Source: Gammaproteobacteria bacterium (GTDB lineage Bacteria; Pseudomonadota; Gammaproteobacteria; Pseudomonadales; Pseudomonadaceae). From it: a DNA stretch of 32,068 nucleotides. Below are positions 8,410 through 17,430 of the stretch, piece after piece. Each line of letters opens with the position of its first letter. The stretch's first letter is position 1. The stretch lies in contig JAAZJF010000213.1 of assembly GCA_012800475.1 (NCBI GenBank), positions 1 to 32,068 on the forward strand, given 5' to 3'. The notes under the pieces are model-generated. The model was given only the letters and a program-made list of their open reading frames with translations. It ran no database searches and was not told where the DNA came from. The position numbers and the translations under genes were made by a program.

Positions 8410-8455
8410 TCAAATACAGCTCAGGAGGCATTGAGCCTCGCGCTTGAGTATTTGA
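8410..8455 (-). promoter_or_regulatory. Long imperfect hairpin upstream of rnc, possible RNase III processing site
   Basis: An outer stem TCAAATAC / GTATTTGA (8410-8417 with 8448-8455) encloses TCA/TGA and a perfect inner stem GAGGC-ATTGA-GCCTC (8425-8439): 16 pairs across 46 bases with an asymmetric internal loop. It lies in the gap left by the lost DUF4845 gene, 93 bases before the rnc start. E. coli RNase III represses its own operon by cutting a stem in the rnc leader, so an analogous role is possible but inferred. Confidence 0.45.
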
Positions 8456-8479
8456 CACTGCAACACCTGAGCACAAACC

Positions 8480-8501
8480 GTGCAGCTGATTTCAACTGCA
8501 C
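8480..8501 (-). terminator. Inverted repeat just after lepB
   Basis: GTGCAG / CTGCAC arms with a nearly continuous palindromic centre (one mismatch), 6 bases beyond the lepB stop. There is no T-run on the minus strand, so it is at best a weak terminator or an mRNA-end-stabilising hairpin. Confidence 0.35.
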
Positions 8502-8507
8502 ATACGA

Positions 8508-9359
8508 TCAGTGAATTAAACCAACTCGGCTGAAGCTGGGTAACATACCGAACTTCGGATCAGCCCATGACAACCAAATAGCAAAGGCTTTGCCGACAAT
8601 ATATTCATCCGGCACCATACCTTGTAACTCAAAGGGTATGCTGGGGTCGTCCCAGTAACGGCTGTCCTTGGAGTTATCGCGGTTATCACCCATCATAAAG
8701 TAATGACCGGCGGGTACAAACCATTGACGGCTTGGCTCAACACGACGGCGCGCTTCCTTACGAATATAATGTTCTTCTTCACCCAGTGTTTCGGTAAACA
8801 AACCCGCACTACCTAAGCTGCCAGGTTCTTCACCTAAAAACCGCTCATCAATCGCTTTACCATTCACCAAAATACGCTTATCTGAGGTGTAAGTGACCAC
8901 ATCACCTGGCAACCCCACTACACGCTTAATATAATTAATACGTGTATCTTCAGGGTATTTAAACACCATCACATCGCCGCGTTTTGGGTCATTGATCTCA
9001 ATGATCTTTTGATCGATAACAGGCAAGCGAATACCGTAAGCAAACTTATTCACCAGAATAAAGTCGCCCACTTGCAGAGTTGGAATCATCGATCCGGATG
9101 GGATTTGAAACGGCTCAACGATAAACGAGCGCAAAACAAAGACCACGGCCAGCACTGGAAAGAATGATTTCCCATACTCAATGAGCAACGGCTCTTTTTC
9201 TAAGCGCTCACGCACTTCAGAGTTGAGCGCCACCGCTTCTTTTTCATATTGAGCAATTGCTGCGCGACGACGGGGTGCAAAATACACCACATCCAGTAAC
9301 GCTAGAAAGCCTGTTACGCCAACAGCAATCACCAATATCAATGGGAAATTTAAGCTCAT
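8508..9359 (-). CDS. lepB: Signal peptidase I
   Basis: A 283-residue inner-membrane serine protease that removes signal peptides from Sec- and Tat-exported proteins in the periplasm. The catalytic Ser90 is in IPSGSMIPTL and the general-base Lys145 in YIKRVVGLPGD, the Ser-Lys dyad at nearly the same numbering as in E. coli. Box E, GDNRDNSKDSRYWD, lies near residue 225. Two hydrophobic segments (about 4-27 and 65-80) give the usual two-pass topology with a basic loop between. The ATG at 9359 follows the lepA stop by 3 bases, so the pair is translationally linked as in most proteobacteria. Downstream, the normal next gene (DUF4845) is reduced to a remnant. Confidence 0.98.
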   Translation of the reverse strand: MSLNFPLILVIAVGVTGFLALLDVVYFAPRRRAAIAQYEKEAVALNSEVRERLEKEPLLIEYGKSFFPVLAVVFVLRSFIVEPFQIPSGSMIPTLQVGDFILVNKFAYGIRLPVIDQKIIEINDPKRGDVMVFKYPEDTRINYIKRVVGLPGDVVTYTSDKRILVNGKAIDERFLGEEPGSLGSAGLFTETLGEEEHYIRKEARRRVEPSRQWFVPAGHYFMMGDNRDNSKDSRYWDDPSIPFELQGMVPDEYIVGKAFAIWLSWADPKFGMLPSFSRVGLIH

Positions 9360-9362
9360 AGG

Positions 9363-11162
9363 TTATTCATCCACTCGCAAGACTGCTAGGAAGGCCTCTT
9401 GTGGGATCTCAACGTTACCCACTTGCTTCATTCTCTTCTTACCTGCTTTTTGTTTCTCAAGCAGTTTACGTTTACGACTCACATCACCGCCATAGCATTT
9501 CGCTAGAACGTTTTTACGCAATGCTTTAACCGAAGTACGCGCAACAATTTGCCCGCCTAATGCTGCTTGAATCGCCACATCGTACATTTGACGTGGAATC
9601 AGCTCTTTCATTTTATCAGCTAAGGCGCGGCCCTTGGATGCAGCTTTATCACGGTGCACAATCAATGCTAAAGCATCCACACGTTCGCCATTAATCAATA
9701 TATCAAGGCGTGACAAGTTGGCCACTTGGTAGCGATCAAAAGCATAATCTAAAGATGCATAACCACGACTGACTGACTTGAGGCGATCAAAAAAGTCCAA
9801 GACCACTTCATTCATCGGCAACTCATACACAACCTGTACCTGGCTGCCTAAGAAGTTCATATCGGTTTGCACGCCACGCTTTTCAATACATAACGTAATC
9901 ACGTTACCCAGGTGTTCTTGAGGCACAAGAATAGTGGCCTTAACGATCGGCTCACGCATTTCTTCAATCAACGATGGATCTGGCATGCGTGATGGGTTAT
10001 CGACGTAAATGATATCGCCATTTTTTAACACCACTTCGAAAATCACTGTCGGTGCTGTGGTGATCAAGTCCAGATCATATTCACGCTCGAGACGCTCTTG
10101 AATGATCTCCATGTGCAGCATACCGAGAAAACCAATACGGAAACCAAAGCCCAGTGCTTCTGAGCTTTCCGGCTCATATTGCAGTGCAGCATCGTTGAGC
10201 GTGAGCTTTTCAAGAGCATCACGAAAATCTTCAAAATCATCCGAACTGACAGGAAAAAGACCTGCATACACCTGCGGCTGTACACGTTTAAAACCGGGCA
10301 ACATATCCACGTCAGGGGTACTGGATAAAGTCAAAGTATCGCCAACCGGCGCGCCTTGAATATCTTTAATACCAGCAATAATAAAGCCCACTTCACCGGC
10401 TTTAAGGTCTGCAGTTTGCGTGTGCTTAGGGTTAAACACGCCAACACTGTCAACTTGGTGAATACGCCCCGTGGACTTCACTAGGACCTTATCGCCCTTT
10501 TTGATGCGACCGTGCTTGACGCGCACCAAAGAGACAATACCTAAGTAGTTATCAAACCATGAGTCAATGATCAGTGCTTGTAGCGGCGCATCGATTTCAC
10601 CAACAGGTGGCGGAATCACTTGCACTAAACGCTCAAGTACTTCATCCACACCTAAACCAGTTTTCGCACTGCAGGTTACTGCGTCCGTGGCATCAATACC
10701 AATCACGTGTTCAATCTCTTCTTGCACACGCTCAGGGTCAGCTTGTGGCAAGTCGATTTTATTGAGCACAGGCATCACTTCCAGCCCTTGCTCAATGGCT
10801 GTATAGCAGTTAGCAACCGACTGGGCTTCTACCCCTTGCCCGGCATCCACCACCAACAAAGCGCCTTCACAGGCTGCTAAAGAACGACTGACCTCATAGC
10901 TGAAGTCAACGTGACCTGGAGTGTCAATAAAGTTGAGTTGATACACTTTACCGTCACGCGCGGTATAGTTTAAGGTCACACTGTGCGCCTTAATCGTAAT
11001 GCCCCGCTCGCGCTCGAGATCCATAGAATCCAAGACCTGAGACGCCATCTCACGCTCAGTCAAGCCACCGCACATTTGAATCAAGCGGTCGGCCAAAGTG
11101 GATTTACCATGGTCGATATGGGCAATAATGGAAAAGTTACGGATATGACTCAAGTCGCTCAC
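9363..11162 (-). CDS. lepA: Elongation factor 4 (back-translocating GTPase LepA)
   Basis: A 599-residue translational GTPase, the standard length. G1 AHIDHGKST (residues about 14-22), the switch segment RGITIKA, G3 DTPGHVDF and G4 NKIDLP are all present. The LepA-specific C-terminal domain contains [24 protein letters not shown]-like and the basic tail [22 protein letters not shown] that reaches the peptidyl-transferase centre. The factor acts on stalled ribosomes and 30S assembly. It is the first gene of the lepA-lepB unit; about 195 bases, containing the mucD terminator, separate it from mucD, so it probably has its own promoter, which I could not place with confidence. Confidence 0.98.
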   Translation of the reverse strand: MSDLSHIRNFSIIAHIDHGKSTLADRLIQMCGGLTEREMASQVLDSMDLERERGITIKAHSVTLNYTARDGKVYQLNFIDTPGHVDFSYEVSRSLAACEGALLVVDAGQGVEAQSVANCYTAIEQGLEVMPVLNKIDLPQADPERVQEEIEHVIGIDATDAVTCSAKTGLGVDEVLERLVQVIPPPVGEIDAPLQALIIDSWFDNYLGIVSLVRVKHGRIKKGDKVLVKSTGRIHQVDSVGVFNPKHTQTADLKAGEVGFIIAGIKDIQGAPVGDTLTLSSTPDVDMLPGFKRVQPQVYAGLFPVSSDDFEDFRDALEKLTLNDAALQYEPESSEALGFGFRIGFLGMLHMEIIQERLEREYDLDLITTAPTVIFEVVLKNGDIIYVDNPSRMPDPSLIEEMREPIVKATILVPQEHLGNVITLCIEKRGVQTDMNFLGSQVQVVYELPMNEVVLDFFDRLKSVSRGYASLDYAFDRYQVANLSRLDILINGERVDALALIVHRDKAASKGRALADKMKELIPRQMYDVAIQAALGGQIVARTSVKALRKNVLAKCYGGDVSRKRKLLEKQKAGKKRMKQVGNVEIPQEAFLAVLRVDE

Positions 11163-11301
11163 AGAACATCACTCTACAATTCAGTCCGTCAGCAGACTGC
11201 CAACAGAAAATAGCCAAAGAGTTTACCTGATTTATGGGGTTTAAGTCATCTATCCACGACTCAACTCATCAAAAACAGGACTCACAGCCCGTTAAAATTA
11301 A

Positions 11302-11325
11302 AAAGGCGACCTACAGGTCGCCTTT
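11302..11325 (-). terminator. Rho-independent terminator of the algU-mucABCD operon
   Basis: A perfect 10-bp stem AAAGGCGACC / GGTCGCCTTT with a 4-base loop, 32 bases after the mucD stop. On the minus strand the stem is followed by T-rich sequence (CTTTTTAATTTT), giving the classic GC-stem plus U-tract structure. It ends the stress operon before lepA. Confidence 0.88.
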
Positions 11326-11356
11326 CAGTGGACTACTTTATACCCTACCCGCTCAA

Positions 11357-12790
11357 TCAGCTGGACAGTTTAAAAGTGATAAAGCTTGCGCGGCCTTGAC
11401 GTAAAACACGCATGGACACTGAACGATTACTGGGCAAGCTTTGCGTAATTTTGGCGAAGGTTTTCGCCGAGTCAATCGCTTGATTGTTTAAGTGGGTAAT
11501 CACATCACCTGCACGTAAGCCAATCATAGCTGCTGCACCATCACGCACCTCTTGAATCAAAACAGCACCTTGCAAATCAATGGCTTTTTTCTGTTCTGCA
11601 GTCAAATCCACAACCGTGATGCCTAAGCGATCACTTTTACTGACTGCAGCGGTGCTATCAGCCAATGACATTTCCTCACCCTCATTGGGTAAAGAGCCCA
11701 CTTTAACTTTGATAGTTTTACGTGCGCCTTCACGCATCACGGTCAATTTAACGCTTTTACCCGGCTTGACCGATCCGACTAAGTGCGGCAAATCAGCTGA
11801 CATAATCACGGGGTGATCATTCATACTTAAAATAACATCACCGACTTTAAGACCACCTTTATCAGCCGGACCGCGCTCTAAAACTTGCGCAATCAGTGCG
11901 CCAGCAGGCTTATCCAGACCAAAGGATTCAGCTAAATCTTTATTCACTTCCTGAATCACGACACCTAACCAGCCACGATCGACCTTGCCATTGCTTTTAA
12001 GCTGATCGCTGACATCTAAAGCCACTTCCATAGGGATGGCAAACGATAGCCCCATAAAGCCACCTGAACGGGTAAAGATTTGTGAGTTAATCCCCACCAC
12101 TTCACCTTTAAGGTTAAACAGCGGACCACCTGAGTTACCTGGGTTAATCGCTACATCCGTCTGGATAAAGGGCACGTAGTTATCATTGGGTAAATTACGG
12201 CCCTTAGCCGAGACAATACCCGCGGTTACCGAGTGATCAAAACCAAAGGGTGAACCAATGGCCAACACCCACTCACCCACTTTTAAATCTTTAGATTGAC
12301 CCAGCTTCACAGTCGGTAAATCTTTGCCTTCTACTTTTAACAAAGCCACATCGGTGCGTGGATCGGTGCCCACTAAAGTGGCTTGCAATTCACTGCGATC
12401 AGCCAAACGCACAATGATTTCATCTGCGTCAGCAATCACATGGTTATTGGTTAAAATATAACCATCTTTTGAAATAATAAAACCTGACCCCAAAGACTGC
12501 GCTTCACGCTGACGACCTTTAGGACCTTGACCTGAACGTGGCGTCGGTAAGCTGCGCTCAAAAAACTCACGAAAGATCGGTGGCAAACCTTCAAGCTCTG
12601 GTAGAGAGTGAAAACCGCCTGCACCGGACTGACTTGGCGTTGTCTGTCGCGTACTGATATTCACTACAGCAGGCGCTGACTCTTCCACTAAGACTGTAAA
12701 ATCAGGTAGTTGCGCTTGCGCAGCTGGCATCACCAGCACCATTAAGGCTAAACATGCGCTAAACAATAATGACGTTTTTTTCTGCAGCAT
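11357..12790 (-). CDS. mucD: Periplasmic serine protease/chaperone MucD (DegP/HtrA family)
   Basis: A 477-residue exported protease. A signal peptide (residues 1-26, ending AAQA) precedes a trypsin-like domain with the triad His117 (TNNHVIADADE), Asp147 (DPRTDVALLKV) and Ser220 (NPGNSGGPLF). Two PDZ domains follow (about 255-360, with RGWLGVVIQEV, and 385-477). MucD degrades misfolded envelope proteins and thereby lowers AlgU activation. I chose the ATG at 12790 over an in-frame ATG 12 bases upstream because GGAG is spaced 6 bases from it and the signal peptide then starts naturally with MLQKK. mucC ends 21 bases upstream. It is the last gene of the operon, with a strong terminator behind. 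Confidence 0.96.
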   Translation of the reverse strand: MLQKKTSLLFSACLALMVLVMPAAQAQLPDFTVLVEESAPAVVNISTRQTTPSQSGAGGFHSLPELEGLPPIFREFFERSLPTPRSGQGPKGRQREAQSLGSGFIISKDGYILTNNHVIADADEIIVRLADRSELQATLVGTDPRTDVALLKVEGKDLPTVKLGQSKDLKVGEWVLAIGSPFGFDHSVTAGIVSAKGRNLPNDNYVPFIQTDVAINPGNSGGPLFNLKGEVVGINSQIFTRSGGFMGLSFAIPMEVALDVSDQLKSNGKVDRGWLGVVIQEVNKDLAESFGLDKPAGALIAQVLERGPADKGGLKVGDVILSMNDHPVIMSADLPHLVGSVKPGKSVKLTVMREGARKTIKVKVGSLPNEGEEMSLADSTAAVSKSDRLGITVVDLTAEQKKAIDLQGAVLIQEVRDGAAAMIGLRAGDVITHLNNQAIDSAKTFAKITQSLPSNRSVSMRVLRQGRASFITFKLSS

Positions 12791-12811
12791 ATGAGTCTCC
12801 ATTACTTTAAA

Positions 12812-13270
12812 TCACACTTCAGATACAGTATTTAAAACAATCTGTGCCCTGAGTACAACGGGTTGCATCGTTGTTTCATCCAAATAACGCGCACTTAAAA
12901 AGCGCACACTCGCTGCACCACCGACAAAACCCAATACACCCGCTAAAATCACCCAAGGCTCTGACACCTCTAAAGTACTAACGGCTATAGCAGATGCCAA
13001 CATAGCCAATAATGGCAGCATATAAACCAAAAACGCACTACGCACCAAGGCATTCTCACTGACCCCTAAAGTCACTTGATCACCTTCACGTAACTGCAGG
13101 TCAGAGCGCACTTTAATGGTATGAGGTTGTTTATCGGCTGATAAACTATTGAGTATGCCCTGCCCGCACGCGGCTTTAGCTGAGCAACTGCCACAGGTGG
13201 TTTTACGTTGAGTGGCCACCCACACGCCATCGGTATCGACTGCTAGCACAATACCGGGTTCCTCAATCAT
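12812..13270 (-). CDS. mucC: MucC, RseC-family inner-membrane protein
   Basis: A 152-residue protein. The N-terminal cytoplasmic part contains a cysteine cluster, CGSCSAKAACG (C-x2-C-x5-C), typical of RseC proteins. Two transmembrane segments follow (about 82-103, LVYMLPLLAMLASAIAVST, and 109-128, WVILAGVLGFVGGAASVRF). Family members take part in SoxR re-reduction and modulate the sigma-E pathway; the MucC role in Pseudomonas is mild and not well defined. The start at 13270 is preferred over in-frame ATG/GTG codons up to 13291 because homologues begin near MIEE and it overlaps the mucB stop by 8 bases, indicating translational coupling. Confidence 0.9.
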   Translation of the reverse strand: MIEEPGIVLAVDTDGVWVATQRKTTCGSCSAKAACGQGILNSLSADKQPHTIKVRSDLQLREGDQVTLGVSENALVRSAFLVYMLPLLAMLASAIAVSTLEVSEPWVILAGVLGFVGGAASVRFLSARYLDETTMQPVVLRAQIVLNTVSEV

Positions 13271-14249
13271 GGCTCTCATCCTGCTGCGCATGTACAGATA
13301 AAGCTACACGCTCAGCACTACCCATGGGCAGCTCTCCAATGACGGTAACCATCGTATAACCATCACCATGCACGACTTTTTTGGACACCACAGACGTAGG
13401 ACCAGTCTGGCGACGCCCAGCCTCTACATTCGAGTCAGCTAGGGGCTCATAAAAAACTGAGAAATGCGCTAAACCATCTGAGTAGACTTGACTTAATACG
13501 CCACCACTTTCATCTGAGGCAGGCTTATAGTGGCTGCGCTGTAATACAAAACCAGGCGGTGTCCAGCTCACCACAGATTCACGCTCAACCTGCTGGGGTT
13601 GTGTGTCGCGCGCTTGTCGAATGGGCTCACAGGCTTCACTCGCGACGACGGCACTCAAAGCCTGAGCTTCAGCACCTGACTCAGTCTGAGCGTCAAACTG
13701 CACAAACTGTAAGCGCTCCAGCAACTCGCCATGCTCATTGAGTAACAATGTTTTCAGCGGTATCGCTGTGGCTTTATCCATATGCATTTCAACCGCATAA
13801 CGGTGCTGATCACGCGGTGCAAATAGCAATACAGCAGCAGCATGTCCAGCCACCCGCGAGTCTTTAAGCACACGCACATCATAAGAATGCTGCAATTGCT
13901 CAACATGCAGTGAAGTTGCCGGCCAAACATCCACAGCCGCTAATTCTTCAGCGACATTGGAGCTGATGCAAGAGATACGACCATCGGTACGCATCACTTC
14001 ATGCGCTGGTCCATTCAATTGCAAAAAGCGCTCAAGCAAGCGCCCTTGTGCATCGATCTGATGCCAAACCTGATGAGTTGAAAAGGCGCCCTTACGCTCG
14101 TATACAAAAGAGCCTTGATAGCTTTGCGCACTCTGCGCACCTTGTAAACGCTGCAGCCACTGCTCAGCTGTAGCTGGCTGAGCAGCGAATGTTTGACCCG
14201 CCAGCATCACACCTAAAGTGATGCTGGAACAAAGAGCTTTAACCTGCAT
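13263..14249 (-). CDS. mucB: Sigma-factor regulatory protein MucB (RseB family)
   Basis: A 328-residue periplasmic protein with a signal peptide (MQVKALCSSITLGVMLAGQTFAA cut near residue 23). The fold has a large LolA-like N-terminal domain (to about 215) and a smaller C-terminal domain (PPGFVLQRSHYKP to the end). RseB/MucB binds the periplasmic part of MucA and shields it from the first regulated protease, so it sets the threshold for AlgU release; it also senses lipid/LPS signals. The ATG at 14249 is chosen over a TTG at 14252. The start lies in a 10-base tandem duplication (GATGCAGGTT twice), which also makes an out-of-frame ATG 10 bases upstream. mucA ends 13 bases before, and mucC overlaps its 3' end. 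Confidence 0.94.
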   Translation of the reverse strand: MQVKALCSSITLGVMLAGQTFAAQPATAEQWLQRLQGAQSAQSYQGSFVYERKGAFSTHQVWHQIDAQGRLLERFLQLNGPAHEVMRTDGRISCISSNVAEELAAVDVWPATSLHVEQLQHSYDVRVLKDSRVAGHAAAVLLFAPRDQHRYAVEMHMDKATAIPLKTLLLNEHGELLERLQFVQFDAQTESGAEAQALSAVVASEACEPIRQARDTQPQQVERESVVSWTPPGFVLQRSHYKPASDESGGVLSQVYSDGLAHFSVFYEPLADSNVEAGRRQTGPTSVVSKKVVHGDGYTMVTVIGELPMGSAERVALSVHAQQDESHD

Positions 14250-14262
14250 CAACCTGCATCCC

Positions 14263-14901
14263 TTATTGTCCTTCTAAGCTCGCAGCACGCGCATACGGCA
14301 AGCCACTTTCAGTTTTATTCACACCCGTTTGCTGAGCATGCTGACGCAAGTAGCTTGGTAAACGACGCTCATACCACGCATCTTGTCCATCCACAGCTTC
14401 AACAATCGGCGCTTTTTGACCTTGCGCAGCATAACTGGCTAATACCACCGAGCCCTGCGTGTGTGACTTGGCTTGTGTTTGCGTGTGCGCTTGAGTATGC
14501 GCAGGTAAACGCTGCTCACTTTGCGCTAGCATTGCATCTTGCTGCATGGTGTCTTGATTATAAAAACGCACGCCACCCAGCACCGCAAGCGTGACCGAGG
14601 CTGCAACAGCCACCCGTGACAACCACTGCATGTTAGTTTTCTTAACAATCGGCGCTGCGGTGGTTTGTTGATCAACAAGCGGGGCTTGCTCAGCATCAAT
14701 AGCAGCCATAATGCTGGCTGACAAATCAACTTGAGCATAGGCCGTTTCATTATGCATTGCTGCTCGCGCTGCGTGATAACTCGACCAATCAGCACGTACT
14801 TGTGGATCATCAATGGCATTGAGCACACGACGCAGTTCCATTTCATCGGCTTCATTGTCCATAAGCGCCGAAATGGACTGCTTTAGAATGTCTTGACTCA
14901 T
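14263..14901 (-). CDS. mucA: Anti-sigma factor MucA (RseA family)
   Basis: A 212-residue single-pass inner-membrane protein that sequesters AlgU in the cytoplasm. The N-terminal RseA-like sigma-binding domain (LKQSISALMDNEADEMELRR, residues 7-26, then the W-SSYH segment near 40) is clear. One transmembrane helix spans about 92-113 (LSRVAVAASVTLAVLGGVRF). The periplasmic tail (114-212) is rich in Gln, Ala and His and is where MucB and the site-1 protease act in homologues. It is slightly longer than P. aeruginosa MucA (194 aa), mainly through the TQTQAKSHTQ-type repeat. It starts 35 bases after algU. The frame is intact, with no mucoidy-type frameshift. Confidence 0.95.
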   Translation of the reverse strand: MSQDILKQSISALMDNEADEMELRRVLNAIDDPQVRADWSSYHAARAAMHNETAYAQVDLSASIMAAIDAEQAPLVDQQTTAAPIVKKTNMQWLSRVAVAASVTLAVLGGVRFYNQDTMQQDAMLAQSEQRLPAHTQAHTQTQAKSHTQGSVVLASYAAQGQKAPIVEAVDGQDAWYERRLPSYLRQHAQQTGVNKTESGLPYARAASLEGQ

Positions 14902-14936
14902 ATTATGACTCCTATTTTATCTTGCGCCGCGCATCA

Positions 14937-15515
14937 TTAAGCGTTTTGCAACAAGGGCCGTAAGGCTTTATCTACTGCCTCACGCGCTCGAAATATGCGC
15001 GAACGCACTGTACCTACCGGACACTGCATCACAACTGCAATATCCTCATAACTGAGACCTTCAAACTCACGTAAAGTTAGTGCTCGACGTAAATCTTCTG
15101 GTAATTGCTTAATACTGCGCTGTACCGTTTCATCAATCTCATCACGCAACATCAATCGCTCAGGCGACGCCATGTCTTTGAGGGCATGGTCGCCGTCATA
15201 GAACTCAGCATCACTTGAATCCACATCACTACTGGGTGGACGGCGATTGCGCGAGACCAAATAGTTTTTTGCTGTATTAATCGCAATACGATAGAGCCAA
15301 GTATAAAACGCACTATCGCCACGGAAATTGGCTAGCGCTCGATAGGCCTTAATAAAAGCTTCTTGAGTCACGTCTTGTGCTTCATGAGGGTCATGCACAA
15401 AGCGCACAACCAAACCTAAAATACGGTTCTGATACTTTAAAACTAATAAGTCAAAAGCTCGTTTATCACCACTTTGCACACGTTTGACCAACTGCTGGTC
15501 AGTATCTGCGGTCAT
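14937..15515 (-). CDS. algU: RNA polymerase sigma factor AlgU (RpoE, ECF sigma-22)
   Basis: A 192-residue extracytoplasmic-function sigma factor, one residue shorter than P. aeruginosa AlgU and very similar along its length. Region 2 includes DLLVLKYQNRILGLVVRFV, DVTQEAFIKAYRAL and FRGDSAFYTWLYRIAINTAKN, the core-binding and -10 recognition parts. Region 4 (residues about 130-185, LPEDLRRALTLREFEGLSYEDIA plus GTVRSRIFRARE) carries the -35-recognising helix-turn-helix. It directs RNA polymerase to envelope-stress genes and to alginate genes where present. mucA follows 35 bases downstream. The upstream region carries a GAACTT-N17-TCAAT element, so the operon is probably autoregulated. The divergent neighbour is nadB. 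Confidence 0.97.
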   Translation of the reverse strand: MTADTDQQLVKRVQSGDKRAFDLLVLKYQNRILGLVVRFVHDPHEAQDVTQEAFIKAYRALANFRGDSAFYTWLYRIAINTAKNYLVSRNRRPPSSDVDSSDAEFYDGDHALKDMASPERLMLRDEIDETVQRSIKQLPEDLRRALTLREFEGLSYEDIAVVMQCPVGTVRSRIFRAREAVDKALRPLLQNA

Positions 15516-15713
15516 GCTGCGTCCCCAATCAAGACGCTCTTAGTTTTATTCTTCACAGCACATAGATTGTGCGCCATAGCTAACTCTCCACATTAAACAT
15601 CTACAGCAGCCCGTCTGGTGTCGATAAAAAGACCCATCACAGCAGTGCCCCCGTTATTATTTAACTTTAACCTGTTTTTCTTGATAACGCGCAGTTTAAT
15701 GTTCTATGCCACT

Positions 15714-15741
15714 ATTGAGCCATCAACCTATTTAAAAGTTC
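15714..15741 (-). promoter_or_regulatory. Sigma-E/AlgU-type promoter of the algU operon
   Basis: On the minus strand GAACTT (15736-15741, preceded by G so GGAACTT) is followed after 17 bases by TCAAT (15714-15718). The known AlgU/RpoE consensus is GAACTT-N16/17-TCTGA, with variants such as TCCAA and TCAAA. It lies about 200 bases upstream of algU and points toward it, consistent with the known autoregulation. The remainder of 15516-15813 shows no gene. Confidence 0.75.
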
Positions 15742-15778
15742 CATCCATTTGGAAGTATTTTGCAAAGCCAACCAGCGT

Positions 15779-15784
15779 TATACT
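15779..15784 (+). promoter_or_regulatory. Possible -10 box of nadB
   Basis: TATACT lies 29 bases before the nadB ATG, a good -10 match at a plausible distance. The hexamer 17 bases upstream (TATTTT) is a poor -35, so the call is tentative. Confidence 0.35.
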
Positions 15785-15813
15785 CTTGAGCATCCTTGTT
15801 GTGGACCCCACTT

Positions 15814-17430
15814 ATGAGCCAATCTTACCTATATGATGTTTTGATTATCGGCAGCGGCGCTGCAGGTTTAACCACTGCATTAACGCTACCCAAGCATTTA
15901 CGCATCGCAGTTTTAAGTAAAGGTGATTTATCCAGCGGCTCAACCTATTGGGCACAAGGCGGTGTCGCGGGTGTGCTGGATGATACCGATACGGTTGAAT
16001 CGCACGTGCAAGACACACTCGTAGCCGGCGCAGGCTTATGTAAAGAAGAAGCCGTACGCTTCACTGTGGAAAACAGCCGCAGCTCCATTGACTGGCTGAT
16101 TGAGCAAGGGGTCCCCTTTACTCGCAATGACTCAACCAATACAGATGACATCCATTTTGATTACCACTTAACCCGCGAAGGCGGCCACAGTCACCGCCGC
16201 ATTATTCATGCTGCTGATGCGACCGGAGCGGCGATTTTTACCACTTTACTTGCTCGAGCGCGCCAGCACAGCAATATTCACCTCATTGAACAGCAAGTTG
16301 CAGTTGATTTAATCACCACTAAAAAACTGGGACGCGAGGGCAATGCCTGCTTAGGCGCCTATGTATTAAACCGCGCCACCAATGAAGTGGATACCTATGC
16401 GGCGCGCTTTACTGTTCTGGCAACGGGGGGCGCAGCCAAAGTCTATTTGTACACCAGCAATCCCGACAGCGCCTGCGGTGATGGCATCGCTATGGCTTGG
16501 CGTGCAGGTTGCAGTGTAGGCAACTTAGAGTTCAATCAATTTCACCCGACGTGCCTGTACCACCCGCAAGCGAAAAACTTTTTAATCACCGAAGCGCTGC
16601 GCGGTGAAGGCGCTCATCTCAAACTGCCCAATGGCGAGCGTTTTATGGCTCGTTTTGACAGCCGAGAAGAACTGGCGCCACGCGATATTGTGGCTCGTGC
16701 CATTGACCACGAAATGAAACGCCTTGGCATTGATTGCGTGTACTTAGATATCAGCCACAAACCGGCTGAATTTATCAAAGAACACTTCCCCACGGTGTAT
16801 GAGCGCTGCCTCACCTTTGGTATTGATATCACGCAAGAGCCTATCCCGGTGGTCCCAGCGGCACATTACACCTGCGGCGGTGTCGTGGTCGATCAACAGG
16901 GGCATACGGATGTAACCAACCTCTACGCCATTGGCGAAACCAGTTTTACGGGCTTGCACGGTGCTAACCGTATGGCCAGTAACTCACTGCTTGAATGCTT
17001 TGTTTATGCCCGCTCTGCAGCCAAGGATATCGCTCAGCAAGACACGCAGATCCCTGTGCCTGAAGCCTTACCTCAGTGGGATGCCAGTTTAGTGACTGAT
17101 TCAGATGAGGATGTGATTATTGCGCACAACTGGGATGAACTACGGCGCTTTATGTGGGATTACGTCGGGATTGTACGCACCAATAAGCGTTTGCTCCGCG
17201 CCTTACACCGCGTGCGTTTACTGCAATATGAAATTGATGAGTTTTATACCAATTATCGTGTCAGTGGCGATCTTATTGAGCTGCGCAATTTAGCCGTGGT
17301 GGCTGATTTAATTATTCGCTCAGCCATGCGCCGCAAAGAAAGTCGCGGCTTACATTACACGCTAGATTACCCCCAAGTCAGTGCTGTTGCTCAGGATACT
17401 ATTTTACGGCCTGCCAACGCTGACGGCTGA
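15814..17430 (+). CDS. nadB: L-aspartate oxidase
   Basis: A 538-residue FAD enzyme that oxidises L-aspartate to iminoaspartate, the first step of NAD synthesis, using oxygen or fumarate. The N-terminal dinucleotide-binding motif [15 protein letters not shown], the flavoprotein loop [15 protein letters not shown], the active-site [14 protein letters not shown] segment and [11 protein letters not shown] are family hallmarks. The C-terminal helical domain starts near 430 ([13 protein letters not shown]). The start is the ATG at 15814, not the upstream TTG at 15796, because [15 protein letters not shown] matches the usual N-terminus. It is divergent from algU as in Pseudomonas. Its last 32 bases overlap the convergent ygfX gene. 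It belongs to the same FAD-dependent family as succinate dehydrogenase, whose assembly factor SdhE is encoded next door. Confidence 0.97.
   Translation: MSQSYLYDVLIIGSGAAGLTTALTLPKHLRIAVLSKGDLSSGSTYWAQGGVAGVLDDTDTVESHVQDTLVAGAGLCKEEAVRFTVENSRSSIDWLIEQGVPFTRNDSTNTDDIHFDYHLTREGGHSHRRIIHAADATGAAIFTTLLARARQHSNIHLIEQQVAVDLITTKKLGREGNACLGAYVLNRATNEVDTYAARFTVLATGGAAKVYLYTSNPDSACGDGIAMAWRAGCSVGNLEFNQFHPTCLYHPQAKNFLITEALRGEGAHLKLPNGERFMARFDSREELAPRDIVARAIDHEMKRLGIDCVYLDISHKPAEFIKEHFPTVYERCLTFGIDITQEPIPVVPAAHYTCGGVVVDQQGHTDVTNLYAIGETSFTGLHGANRMASNSLLECFVYARSAAKDIAQQDTQIPVPEALPQWDASLVTDSDEDVIIAHNWDELRRFMWDYVGIVRTNKRLLRALHRVRLLQYEIDEFYTNYRVSGDLIELRNLAVVADLIIRSAMRRKESRGLHYTLDYPQVSAVAQDTILRPANADG

Noticed and set aside
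15618-15836. A 72-codon plus-strand frame between algU and nadB
   Set aside because: It runs over the algU promoter and into nadB in another frame, has no ribosome site, and its start is not an ATG with context; treated as noncoding.
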